Notes under the pieces: model-generated | Database searches by the model: none | Seen by the model: the letters and a program-made list of their open reading frames with translations, nothing else | What the model was told of the DNA's origin: nothing | Made by a program: the position numbers and the translations under genes | Origin: Cokeromyces recurvatus | Lineage: Eukaryota > Mucoromycota > Mucoromycetes > Mucorales > Mucoraceae | Direction: 5' to 3' | Assembly (NCBI RefSeq): GCF_025118155.1 | Contig: NW_026251427.1 | Span: 124,001 to 188,000, forward strand | DNA length: 64,000 nucleotides | Shown here: positions 25,165-36,683 of the stretch, one piece after another | How positions within the stretch are numbered: position 1 is the first letter of the stretch | How the letters are laid out: every line of letters begins with the position of its first letter

Positions 25165-25204
<40 letters not shown>

Positions 25205-25255
25205 CACAAATTAAATTATTATCTTTTTTTTTTTTTTTTTTTTCTCGTGAACTTT
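24829..25255. other. Divergent promoter region with 38-nt A tract
   Basis: Shared upstream space of the small coiled-coil ORF and the GSK3 gene. It holds 38 consecutive A (25166-25203) and a 20-nt T run just before the GSK3 ATG. Poly(dA:dT) tracts are known to exclude nucleosomes in fungal promoters. Confidence 0.5.
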
Positions 25256-26764
25256 ATGACCTCTTCTACTTCTACACATTCTAGCAACTTCAAGTTTTCT
25301 GGTAACTAAACAAACAATAATGATATAATGGTATATTTATACTTTTGAAAATAGTGGGGAATACATTTGATTCACTTCGAACAATTCGTATAGCAGCTAA
25401 AGATGGAAAAAGCGGACAAGATATTCATTTACAATATTCACATCAGAAAGTGATCGGCAACGGCTCTTTTGGGGTTGTATATCAAGTAAAGCTTGATCAA
25501 TCAGGCGATGATGCAGCCATCAAAAAAGTATTACAAGATAAACGATATAAGGTATAATTATATGTACCTTTAATAGACAGTTTTGAGTTAACTTTTTTTT
25601 ATTTTTTGTTAATAGAATCGAGAACTAGAAATAATGAAGGTCATGAATCATCCAAATATTTGTAGTATAAAAGCATATTTCTATACTCAAGGCGATAATA
25701 AGGTGAGATATAAATACTCAGTTAATTATTAATCATCATAACTAAATCTCTTCTACTTTGGAACCATTGGTTCATGGTGATGCTCCCGAAACGCTTTTTT
25801 AAGAAAGATGATCAAATCTACCTAAATCTTGTCATGGAATATATACCAGAAACTGTCTATCGAGTCAGTCGTCACTACAACAAAATTAAACAATCTGTGC
25901 CTCTTCTGATCATCAAACTGTATATGTATCAGCTATTCCGTTCCCTCGCTTATTCCCATATGTTGGGCATCTGTCACCGAGACATTAAACCCCAAAATCT
26001 TTTAGTTCATCCTATCACGGGTCTACTTAAATTATGTGATTTTGGGTCCGCCAAATTATTAGTAGAAGGTGCCATTAATGTCTCCTACATCTGTTCTCGA
26101 TATTATAGAGCTCCAGAGCTTATCTTTGGTGCTAGTCGATATACAACCAGTATTGATATTTGGTCCTCAGGTTGTGTAATGGCTGAATTATTGCTGGGAC
26201 AACCGCTATTTCCTGGAGAAAGCGGAATTGATCAATTAGTAGAGATCATTAAAGTATTAGGGACACCTACGAAAGAAGAAATATTAACAATGAATCCCGA
26301 ATATTATATGGAGCACAAGTTTCCTATCATTAAGCCACATCCACTTTCTAAAGTATTCTTTAGATCAAGGGCACCACCAGAGGCCTTAGACCTCCTCTCA
26401 CATATTCTACAATATGACCCAAAACTGAGACCAACAGCGAGTGAGGCTTTAGTCCATCCATTTTTCGATGAGTTGAGAAATCCTGAAACAAAGTTGACAA
26501 CAGGTAGAGAATTACCTGAGTTGTTCAATTTTACGCGAGAAGGTAAAAGCAGTGCAAAATTTATGTAGTTAAAAAAAAAATATGTATTCATGTATATAAA
26601 TATTAATGATTTTATTACATTTAGAACTTTCGATAAGACCTGATTTAATACATAAACTTGTTCCAAATCATTACATGAATACTTTAAAAGAAAAGATGGG
26701 AATCGATATACACAGCTTTATACCTATTCCACCTGAAGAACTACGTTTACATAATTTGGATTAA
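25256..26764 (+). CDS. Glycogen synthase kinase 3 (GSK3/shaggy) homologue
   Basis: Five exons: 25256-25301, 25355-25551, 25616-25702, 25804-26542 and 26625-26764; about 402 aa, the usual size. A Ser/Thr kinase with a complete catalytic domain: glycine loop [31 protein letters not shown] (Lys and helix C Glu), [23 protein letters not shown], activation loop [17 protein letters not shown] (the Tyr phosphorylated in GSK3) and [15 protein letters not shown]. The acceptor at 25802-25803 gives [17 protein letters not shown], the family sequence. The family phosphorylates primed substrates in metabolism, stress and differentiation signalling. The last exon extends the conserved C-lobe tail ([15 protein letters not shown]). 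Confidence 0.95.
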
Positions 26765-26810
26765 AAAAAAAAATACTGTAATAAATCACTGTAATAATAA
26801 ATTATGTCAT

Positions 26811-27821
26811 TTAATCTATATTTTGCTGCTGTAATTTTTTTCTTTTAATACTTGCACGAATTGAATTTATCGCATCTTTTACAAAGGGTCGGATAGGTGG
26901 CAAATCGTCATTTTCCTGTGCTGATATATTCTTTTTCTTTTTCATAGCCTTTCTTAATTTCTTCTTCTTCCTTTTTAATATCTTTTTTTGGATCGCATCC
27001 TCTATTATTTTCTGTGAAGATATATCATCTGCCTTTATTTCTTTTGTTTCTATGTTTACTTTTCTCTCTGCTCCTTCTATTTCTCCCTCTTCGCTTAATA
27101 TTTCTTTTGCTGGTTCTTCCGCTATCGAAATCTTGACCTTTTTCACTCTTTGGTGATTTTCTGATTGGGATATTCTCTTTCCAGATCTTGAAAAGTGTAT
27201 CACGATACCACATTCCTCATCTGGTGTATTTTTGGATGTCACATAAGGGTTATTCTTTACAAAGTTTGTAACGTTTGATTGCAACTGTATTGTCTTTAAA
27301 TAATCTATGACATGAAACAATTCATGATCGCACTTATCGCCATGTTGAAATGTACTCACTTTTATTAAATTATAGGGCTGTTTTACCAACTTGAAAGGTG
27401 TATCATCCAGTACGATTGTATTAGCGGCATTAAACTCTGGTAAGACCTCCCACACCTTATCCAGATCTTTAATTGTATCTATTTTACTATAAAATTCAGC
27501 AGTTGACAGACCGAAATGGCTGCGATCCCAAACCAGTTGAAGAGGATAATCAATCACTTTACACATGGCCTCTACAGAATGTTTCTGAGCAGAGCTCCAA
27601 ATCATGACTACGAAATTAGAAAAGATGTAATCGAAAAATGTGGAATGATGTGGACGTAAGTAGAAGCCACCATTGGGTCGTTTGATACGTGAGATAAGGG
27701 TACCATTGAGATCAAGCACAAGTAACTGTTTTTTGATAAGCGGTAGTGGTAATTGAATAGTTGGATAGGTTGATGCTTTGAGATATGTATTAGTAGGTGC
27801 TGCTAAATTTTTATCAGTCAT
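26811..27821 (-). CDS. FCP1-like (NLI-interacting factor) phosphatase domain protein
   Basis: Intronless ORF of about 336 aa starting at the first in-frame ATG (MTDKNLAAPTNTYL). The FCP1/SCP HAD-type domain spans about residues 30-190: LLVLDLNGTLISRI (motif DxNGT), GGFYLRPH, VVMIWSSAQKHSVEAM, LVWDRSHFG, KDLDKVWEVLPEF and NTIVLDDTPFKL. The second Asp of the usual DxDxT motif is Asn here, a variant I believe recurs in some fungal FCP1-domain proteins; its effect on activity is unknown. The C-terminal third is highly charged and ends in a Lys-rich stretch (KRKKKKLRKAMKKKK), probably a nuclear or nucleolar targeting and RNA-contact tail. Convergent with the GSK3 gene, only 46 bp apart. Confidence 0.85.
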   Translation of the reverse strand: MTDKNLAAPTNTYLKASTYPTIQLPLPLIKKQLLVLDLNGTLISRIKRPNGGFYLRPHHSTFFDYIFSNFVVMIWSSAQKHSVEAMCKVIDYPLQLVWDRSHFGLSTAEFYSKIDTIKDLDKVWEVLPEFNAANTIVLDDTPFKLVKQPYNLIKVSTFQHGDKCDHELFHVIDYLKTIQLQSNVTNFVKNNPYVTSKNTPDEECGIVIHFSRSGKRISQSENHQRVKKVKISIAEEPAKEILSEEGEIEGAERKVNIETKEIKADDISSQKIIEDAIQKKILKRKKKKLRKAMKKKKNISAQENDDLPPIRPFVKDAINSIRASIKRKKLQQQNID

Positions 27822-30641
27822 AAGATTACAAATGCAATGATTCGCTGTAGAAAGAAAAAAAAAATATATAAAACGAAAAAAAAATAAAATAAACAAATAC
27901 AAATACTTGATGTTCCTTAAAAGGGTGTGTTTTGGGGTGAATATAGTAAAACTAATTAAATTATTATGATGAGTATTAACGAGATGCAAGAAAAGGTATT
28001 TTTACATTAAGTCTAGATACTAAAGATCTTTATTTATTTTGATAATCATAAATAGTAGAAAGTTATAAATATCATGCTACAATAAAAAACAGTATCCCAA
28101 TTTAGCTATAAGCCTTGTCAAAAATTGTTAAAATAAATAATATATTTTTGAGTATTAAAAAAAAAAAAAAAAAAAAAAGACTATCATAAAAGCTCAATTT
28201 TATGTATTTTGTTTACAAAGCTGTGAAATAACAAAATAACTAACTCTCTAAAAGTAATAAAAGTGAATGGATAGTCTTCCATAAGATATATATACGATAT
28301 AGTGATAAAGAGGTACTGGTAAGTATGAAAAGACTTAGGGTAGTCAAGTCATTTCTAAAATTCTTATATAAATAAACATAATCTCTCTATTGATATTCCC
28401 ATGTTCAGTAGCTTGACTATTATATAGTTACTTTATATTGGAACTTATTTGCAGCAGCGAAAAGAGGGTAATAGAATAAGGAACATTCTTTTGATTGCCT
28501 TCTATGTGATATATGTTAGTGTACATAAATTGATGTTAAAACCTAATACTTCCTTTGATGAAACAAATGAATTATAATATCTGGGCATGGCAATAGTTGA
28601 TGTAATTATGTGATTCAATTGATATCTATTTGACGGGGTCTGACCTTAATCTTATAGAGGTTTTGACCATCTAATTTTACATGTCAAAAACAGTTTTTTT
28701 TTTGAATCCCAAGAGTACACAAGAGCTGTTGCAACGAGTAGGGTTATGATGTAGATAGGATTTATCAAAGAAATATCAATCGCTACAAGGCATTGATCCA
28801 AATTTATTCAAACCATGGTATAATTCATGTCATTGATCTTGTTGAAGAAGTTATGTTTGTAAGTAAAAAGATGTTGCTCTACCTTATCGATACGAGATGA
28901 GTCGATACATGACATTTATCAGAGCCTTTTAATGTAGATGTTTATGCCCTTGCTATCTTGATCTTATTTGTACAACTATTTTTGCTTGATTTCATAGTGG
29001 AGGAGCTCTTAAAGTTCTTTAATGTATTTAAAGAAGCTTTGTTGAATATGAAGAAAAAGATAAGCTAACAGTACATGTAAAATCGAATGTATTCTTTATA
29101 TTCTGTATATATATATAGTAATTGGTATTGGTTTCTCCTTCTCTCCCTTTTGATATTCCACATTATGATAAGGAATAAAGTGTAAACAAGGTATATTACT
29201 TTAAGAAAATTTAATATAGTAGCATGAAAATAATTAACAGAATAGATACCAATAGAATTTATTCAATATACACTACTTCCATTAGAATAAATAGATATAA
29301 CATGGGAGAGGGAAAAGTGGCTTTTTATGAAAAGAATGGTATTTATGCCTTTTTTTTGTGTTACCACTAATATAAGGAAAGTAAGTATTTAGTAGCCATA
29401 GCGATAACTTTATTTTCTTTTTTGGTTCAAAAGTAGAAAGGATTATAATTGTTTTTTAATAAAATTTTCTCAATCTTCCCTTTTTATATAAATTAAAATA
29501 AAATATTTGTTTGGAATCTGAATTTGAAAAGTAGACTTTACTTATTTAGCCGCGTTTAATGTCTTGGCTATATTTTGATCTGGTGTCATGTGCGCCTATG
29601 ATTTAAAATGAAATAGATAAGTCGGAGGTTATTTTTTATTTTTATTTTTTTTAAAGTTCGAATCAAAAAAATTCTGGATTGCCCATTTTATCCCCTCTTT
29701 GCTTTTTTTTTAAATATATGACACATAAATAGATGTGTTAATTCTATATACAGCTTCCAAGTAGAGAAATCTCTTATAAAGAATAAGAGAATTGATCATG
29801 ATATATATATTTTTTCCTTTAAAATTTTGCTTTGTGTCGTCACCCTCTACTATTCGATCTATTCTGAAACATGTCTGAGCTCTGTTTCAAGATAATAAAT
29901 GCATCATATTATCGACTTTTTATGTAAAACAGTTACAACCACTTCATATAAATTAAAATTAATAATCATCATAGGAACAATAAAAAGTGATAATATAAAG
30001 AAATGCATGTATTTTTATTTTATTTTATCTATTTATTTTTTCAAAATTTATATATAGTAGAAATCTCAGCTTGATTGGGGCTGTTTTATTCGTAAAATAA
30101 GATTGGTTACTAAGGGTTTTTTTTTTAAATCTCAACTGGTAATCCTTGTTAATGTTTAGTTTGTTTAGTGTTTTACCTCAAATAATTCCGTTTCTTCAGA
30201 GCTGTATGTTATTATATGTACATCTTTACGAGTTAATTATATTGTCAAAAGGGGAAAAAAAAGGAAAAGGTGAAATATGTCAAAGTATGTGCTACTTAAC
30301 TTTATTTGCCACACAATCAAATGTTCTCACGCTTTGATCTATTGGTAACAAACAATGAAAAAAAAAGAAACCTTTTTTCTGACATTTTCGTTGTAATTGT
30401 TTTTCAGCTTTTCTTTTAACCAATCAACAAATTAAATGAAAAAAAATTTTTCTTGTATAAAAACTGTCAAATTTAATGATAAGACCATCCTTTTCCTTCT
30501 TGTTTTTTCCCCCTTTTTTTTTTTGAAGTTTTGAAATAAGAAAAAATATACCTTTACACTTTCTCCCTTATTTTTTTTTTATTTTAAAGTTTCTTTTTTT
30601 TTTCTAGAAAAAAAAAATAAATATATTTGTATATAGCATCA
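27822..30641. other. Gene-poor 2.8-kb region
   Basis: No complete gene. It contains A/T homopolymers (for example about 28156-28179), a faint transposase-like trace (28630-28830, listed separately) and, at the right end, the A/T- and C/T-rich leader of the nucleoside transporter. Confidence 0.5.
28630..28830 (+). pseudogene. Possible Tc1/mariner transposase fossil
   Basis: One frame reads YLTGSDLNLIEVL, close to the WPxxSPDLNPIExxW block of Tc1/mariner DDE transposases. It is followed, after frame changes, by NPKSTQELLQRVGL and IYQRNINRYKALIQIYSNHG, in the order expected for the C-terminal end of such transposases. Stops interrupt all frames and no terminal inverted repeats were found. Evidence is only short motif similarity. 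Confidence 0.3.
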
Positions 30642-32696
30642 ATGACCGACAATAAAAGTCTTGAACATGGTAATGGCCATGATGTGGAAAAAGCATTATA
30701 TGTTGAGCAGCAGCAGCAGCAGCAGCAACAACAACATACTTCTTCAAATAATGATATGATTCATCGTACCTATACAACACTGACAGATACATTAGAATCA
30801 CATTCTGATATGAAGAACCAAATTAATAATGAAAAGACAGAAAAAGGCTTAACAACGGCTATTGATATACCTACTACTGCAGCAATAACAGATAATAAAT
30901 CAATTTCAATTGAAATTTCAACAGATGATGAAGAAGAAACAAAAAAGAATAGTGTCTTTCGTCAATACTATAGGCGTTATAGACCCTTTATTCAGTAAAT
31001 ATCTTACCTTTTTTTTTGAAATTAAAAGAGAGAAAGAAAAAAAAAAGAAAGAAAGAGAAAGAGTAGAAATTGATCGTTCATTATTATTATTAGTATTGCC
31101 TATTTTGTCATTTTCACAGGTTTCTTAGCAGCTGCCTATGCCCTTCAAGTTCCTAAAGGGTATAATAAAGAAAACTTAGTCTTGGGTCTTATTTACGCCT
31201 TTTTCTGTCTTAAATTCCTCTTCAAATATGTGCCTACTACTATCATCACTCGTCCATTTTCGTGGTGTGTTCGTAAAGTAGGGGAACCTATTATGAAATT
31301 ACCCTATCGAATTCGGATTATAAGTTATGCGATCTTTGTATTAGCCGTGATTGTGGTTACTGTATTCTCATTACCAGCAAAACCTGAATCACCACGTATT
31401 CAACGTCTTATCGGTCTCTTTGGTATGTTTGTCTTTATGTTCGTATTATGGGCTACCTCCAGTAATCGTCGTAAAGTCAACTGGAATACAGTTTTAACCG
31501 GTCTATTATTTCAATTCATTTTGGCTCTCTTTGTATTCCGCTGTAGTGTGGGTCAAGCTATTTTCCAATGGGCCTCTAATTTTGCACAAGGTTATCTAGG
31601 AAAGGCATCACACGGTACCTCCTTTGTATTTGGAGATAAAGTAGCAGATTCAGGACTCTTTGCCGTCACCGTCTTCCCTACTGTCATCTTCTTTGCAGCC
31701 ACTGTACAAGTTCTTTATTATTTTGGTGCACTTCAATTTTTACTGAAAAAATGTGCAGTCTTCTTTATGGCGCTTTTACAGGTATCAGGTGCAGAATCGG
31801 TAGTCGCAGTTGCTTCTCCCTTTTTAGGACAAGGTGAAAATGCTTTACTTATTAAACCTTTTTTACCCTTCTTGACCAATTCTGAGATGCATCAAATCAT
31901 GTGTTCTGGTTTTGCAACGATCTCAGGATCCGTCTTGTATGGTTATATTGCTATGGGTGTATCGGGACAAGCTTTATTGACATCTTGTATTATGTCTATC
32001 CCCTGTTCCTTGGCAGTATCCAAGTTACGTATGCCTGAAGAAGAAGAATCGATTACAGCAAATGAAGTACGAGTACCACCTAGTGATGAAAAGCCAGCAA
32101 ATGTTTTACATGCCGCTGGATCTGGTGCAGCCACGGGTATGAACATTGCTCTCTTGATGTGTGCCAATTTAATTTCCTTATTGGGTTTGTTATATGCTGT
32201 CAATGCTGGTTTAACATGGCTTGGTAATTTCTTAACGATTCATGAATTAACCTTACAATTAATTACTGGCTATATCTTTGTTCCTGTAAAGTATATAGAT
32301 ATGAATATGAATATATATATATATAGTTGAAATATTTTCTAATATAATGTAATCTATATCATCTATTATTAGGTTGCTTGGATTATGGGAGTAGATACAA
32401 AAGATGTTGTGATAGTTGGACAGATTTTAGCTACCAAGATTTGGGCTAATGAATTTGTTGCTTATGAAGCATTAACAACGCAATATAAAAATATTCTCTC
32501 TTATCGTTCACATGTAATTACTACTTATGCAGTCTGTGGTTTTGCTAACCTTGGATCTGTGGGTATGCAAATTGGTGTATTAAGTACATTAGCACCAAAA
32601 CGTAGTGGTGATATTGCGCGTTTAGCTGTGTCTGCCATGTTATGTGGTGCTGTCTGTACCTGGGTTTCTGCAACCATTGCAGGCATGCTTTTATAA
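30642..32696 (+). CDS. Concentrative nucleoside transporter (CNT/SLC28)
   Basis: Exons 30642-30994, 31094-32285 and 32373-32696 give about 622 aa. The N-terminus is hydrophilic, with a nine-Gln run (CAG/CAA repeat near 30707) and acidic patches, followed by about 12-13 TM helices. CNT signatures: GKASHGTSFVFGD, VSGAESVVAVASPFLGQGEN, ALLIKPFLPFLTNSEMHQIM, GSVLYGYIAMG and the family motif ATKIWANEFVAYEAL. CNTs import nucleosides with H+ or Na+. The usual GQTE substrate loop is GQGE here. The acceptor at 31092-31093 was chosen over a closer AG because only it keeps the frame and restores the first helix (IAYFVIFTGFLAAAYAL). Confidence 0.93.
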
Positions 32697-33309
32697 ATAT
32701 AAATATGTATTTATAGTTTTTTTTTTATTTTTTTTTTTTTTTATATATATATTTATTGCATAATCCCATATTATACACACACACACACATACACATCTAT
32801 ATACATACATTCATACAAATTAAATTAAATCAAAAAAAGTTGAGATATTAAAGATAATTTATTGTCGGTAAATAATACTTTATTCATATACCCTTTATTA
32901 TTATTATTATTATTACATATATACATTTGATTGGTTCAAATATGTTTTAAATAAAGAAATAACAATAATAACAGCAACTATTTTATTTTCAAATAAACAT
33001 CATCAAAGACCCTTTTTTACGTAGCAGTAAACATTTATTAAATGATGATATTATATTTGCTATTTCTTTTTTTTTTTTTTTGTGGTAGTAGTAGTAATTA
33101 TCTGATGAAACAACGATCAAGGTATTTAATTTCCAATGTCATTTTACTTTAAATATAGACTATGTTAGTTTTTTTCTGGACGAATCAAAATTAATTTTTA
33201 GACAATTTTCTTATCTTTTTTTAAACGAAATAAAAATGAAAATCAGACAAAAGAAAATTAGTATTCAAACGAATATAAAAAAATAAAATAAAATAAACTC
33301 ACCTGTATC
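32697..33309. other. Intergenic with simple repeats
   Basis: 3' flank of the transporter. It holds T runs, (CA)n near 32777-32790, (TTA)n near 32895-32915 and AT-rich DNA up to the truncated LINE. Confidence 0.5.
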
Positions 33310-34880
33310 AAATTTTACCTCTCCGTTTCTATATTCAATCTATATCAACCAGCTTCCAGCTCGTTTGAGGTTACCACACTAGCTCAATGACTCCTCCACT
33401 ACTGATGTAGTTGCTATATTTTTACTGTCCGTTAATTGTCTACTCTATGCTGATGATGTCGTCTTTATTGCCTCCGCCGAGAAACTCACTTCTTTATTGT
33501 ACCAATGCGAAGTCCATAGTTACTATTTAGGTTATCGGTGGATCCCATTAAAATGTGTCATAATCGCTCCTACCAATGATCCTCAACCATATCAATTATA
33601 TGGTACTGCTATTCCCAAAGAATCCTTATTTTCCTATCTTGGTGTTCCTATAAAACCTGGTGGTCTACTTGACTATGCTGCTTTAATCCAACATAATATC
33701 AATAAAGTCTCTCTCACTATGAATCAACTTGCTGCTATTGGTCTCAACTCCAAAGGTTTTCCACCTCTGCTTGTATCTCGTTTTCATAATCAAATGGTTC
33801 GTTCTCAATTAGATTATGGTCTTGCCATCAGTTCTCTTTCTGCTGGACTTACCAAAAAACTGGATACTTTTCAGAATTCATGCATTCGACGTATCTTTGG
33901 TGGTCACTCGCGGTCCTCGGCGAAAGTCATGCTTCATCTTGTCAACCTCCCATCCATGAAGGCCCGTATTGCAATTCTTCAAGCGCAATACCTCTTTCGA
34001 ACTTCCCAATTACCAGCAGATACTCTTCTTGCCCATCTTTTGCCTCATGTTCAGCTCCCAAATAATCATTCCCACTGGTATAAATTGGCTTAAACTACAT
34101 TGTGGAAACATCTATGCTCACCAATCATCTCAACGCTCGACCGAAAACAATTCTACACTCTTCGTGCTCAATTTCTAGACTAGATGATCGATTTTAAACC
34201 CTTCGTAAAGACACTAACTCCATCCTATTGTCTTCCTCACGCCCCACTCTTGAATTGGATCCCATCCTCTACTTACCAATGACTACCTCAGAACGTAGCC
34301 GAGTGCTTCGATGGCGACTTGGCTGGCTACCGGGTGGTAAACCTAAAGAATGTATCTTTCATCTGTCTCATAATTGGAGCCGGCAACATGCTATTGAGTG
34401 CTTACATGTACATCATCGTCTCTACATGCCTACTTCAGTCGAAGATCCCATCTCGTTCCTCCTCAACTTGCTTTCACTATATAAACCTCGTCGTCCTTCT
34501 GATTGTACGAGCTGGTATACTTTATGGCCTATTCTTTGTACAATTCTACATAAACTTGATTACTGCTTCCATGATAAATTTCCTCTTGATTTTGACGATC
34601 CTGGTCTCAAGCTGCTGAATTGGTTGTCCAAGCAATGGTGTGTGTCTTCCTGGTCCCTTTGATCTGATTTGTATTTAAATTGTTTCTTCTCACTTTTTTT
34701 TCGCTTTATCCTCCTTGTATTTTCTCTTAATTCTAAAATAATGCTCTTTTCTTTTTCCCTTCTTGTCCTTTAGGAAGGTTTTTATTCTTATTTCCCCTCT
34801 ATAACTGGCTCGGGCAATATTGCGCATTTATTTCGTCGCTACATGCTCATTGCCAAAAAATTTAAAAAAAAAAAAAAAAT
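33310..34880 (+). mobile_element. 5'-truncated, degenerate LINE copy
   Basis: Begins inside the RT domain, at a segment matching the region just after GVLQGSIL of the intact element, and keeps the 3' half of ORF2. The YADD box is still readable in DNA near 33449 (CTATGCTGATGATGTCGTC). Longer open stretches are 33497-34093 (GYRWIPLKC ... SYLGVPIKPGGLLD ... RIFGGHSRSSAKVMLHLVN) and 34228-34662 (RWRLGWLPGGKPKECIFH). A Lys codon has become TAA at 34091-34093 and later frameshifts break the rest. Protein similarity to the intact LINE looks like roughly half the residues, so it belongs to a different, older lineage. It ends in a poly-A tail at about 34864-34880, typical of a truncated insertion. 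Confidence 0.88.
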
Positions 34881-35038
34881 AATAATAAAACTCAGAATTT
34901 AATAGTATTAACCCTGGCTATAATTTTTTTTTTTTTTTTTTTTTTTTGACATACATAAATTTTTTTTTTCTCTTCAGCAGCCAATCTTTCTCTCTTTTTT
35001 TTTTTTTTTTTTTTTTTCTTTATTAAATTTAATAGCCA

Positions 35039-35115
35039 ATGACAGATACAACAACACATCAACAACAACATCATCATTTGATTTCTTCTACTCCCACAAA
35101 TGGTGACAATTATCC

Positions 35116-35150
<35 letters not shown>

Positions 35151-35775
35151 ATTATGAAAATAACAATCATCCACTTTTACAACCACACACTCTTTATTCT
35201 CAATCACATTATTCTTCAATGGTAAATACTTTTTTTTTTAAAGCTTGCTTGATTGATTTACATACTTACTTTCTTATTTAATATTATGATACAAGCCATC
35301 TATGGTACATTCAACTACTACTACTACTACACATGATTATAATTCAAGTTCATTAGACTCAAATACAACTGAAGAACAACCTCTTTATGTAAATGCTAAA
35401 CAATATCATCGTATCTTAAAACGTAGAATTGCAAGAGCTAAATTAGAAGAAATGAATAAATTATCAAATAAAGGAAGAAAACCTTATTTACATGAAAGTA
35501 GACACAAACATGCCATGAGAAGGCCAAGAGGTCCAGGTGGTCGATTTCTAAGTAAGTAAAAAAAAAAAAAAAAAAAAATTATTATTTTTATTCATCGATA
35601 AGACCTTTTTTTTTTTTTTTTAGCTGCAAAAGAAGTAGAGGAATTGGAAAGAACGGGTAAATTATCAAACCATTCTTATTCTTCTTTATCAGATCAAGAT
35701 ACTCTTAATCATCATCATCTTCCTTTTAATAATATGAATACAAATCAATTTAATCAACAACAATCTACTATTTAA
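35039..35775 (+). CDS. HAP2: CCAAT-binding factor subunit HAP2/NF-YA
   Basis: Three exons, 35039-35221, 35296-35551 and 35624-35775, give about 196 aa. The CBF/NF-YA core is complete: [19 protein letters not shown] (HAP3/HAP5 association helix), then [30 protein letters not shown] and [10 protein letters not shown] (CCAAT DNA-binding part). The second intron falls within the RFL|T codon. The N-terminus has Q/H and poly-Thr runs (ACA repeats, 35117-35150), common in activation regions. It binds CCAAT promoters together with HAP3 and HAP5. A truncated LINE ends only about 160-170 bp upstream of the ATG, inside the presumed promoter. Confidence 0.95.
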
Positions 35776-35990
35776 TTCTATTTATTTATTTATTTAATAA
35801 AGCCTCTTTCTTTTTTTTTTTGGGTGTTTATGCAAGTTAACTGATTGGAAACTGGGTTTAAATAACTTATAGTAGGATGATGCATGTGTTGTTGTAAAAG
35901 ATAAAGGAAAAAAAAAAAAAGAGGGGATTTTAAAACTCCATTTTTATCTCTATCTTATTGTTTTCCCTCTTGGAAACAAAAAAAAAAATA

Positions 35991-36033
35991 ATGACTTGTT
36001 CAAATTTACCAACTCCTTCATTAACTGCTCAAT

Positions 36034-36066
<33 letters not shown>

Positions 36067-36651
36067 GTGCACATGTTTTATACATTAGTACAATTTCTAA
36101 TGTACATGTCTGTGTCTTTTTTTTTAAGGTTTCATGCAATCGATAGTCCCATCTTGGATCCCATCGCCATTCGAAAAGAGAAAAGAGAAAAAAAACCACC
36201 AAAGCCACGAACACCTTCCAAAAAATGGATTTTATTTTCTAAACGAGATAATCTTGCACTTGAAAGGGCATATAAAGTAAGAATGAAAAAATAAAAAAAT
36301 AAAGAATTCTTTCCTCTCGTCCAATTATACATATATATATATATTCATACATATATTATGGAACTTACCATGAGTAAAACTAGAAAGTCTTGACTCTCTT
36401 ACACATCTTTTTTTTAGAATGAATTAGATAAAATGAATAATAATAATACTATTGTACCTGTGAATGAAGATTATTTATTCCAAGTAAATCTATTGAAACG
36501 AGAAATAAGTCCTATTTATTGGGAAGGTCCTGTATTTGAAGTACGTCGTGCTACTTGGTTTATGCAAGTGGATGGGGTTTGGTTACCTTGTGAAGAAACA
36601 TTAGCCTATCAGATTGAAGAAGGATATCAGTAATGTACACACATACATAGG

Positions 36652-36683
<32 letters not shown>

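Noticed and set aside
29645..29665. GTTCGAATC, resembling a tRNA B-box
   Set aside because: No matching A-box or foldable cloverleaf could be drawn around it, and the flanks are T runs.
33287..33300. Possible short target-site duplication (AAACTCA) of the truncated LINE, repeated near 34889
   Set aside because: Only about 7 bp in A-rich DNA and not flush with the poly-A, so it could be chance.
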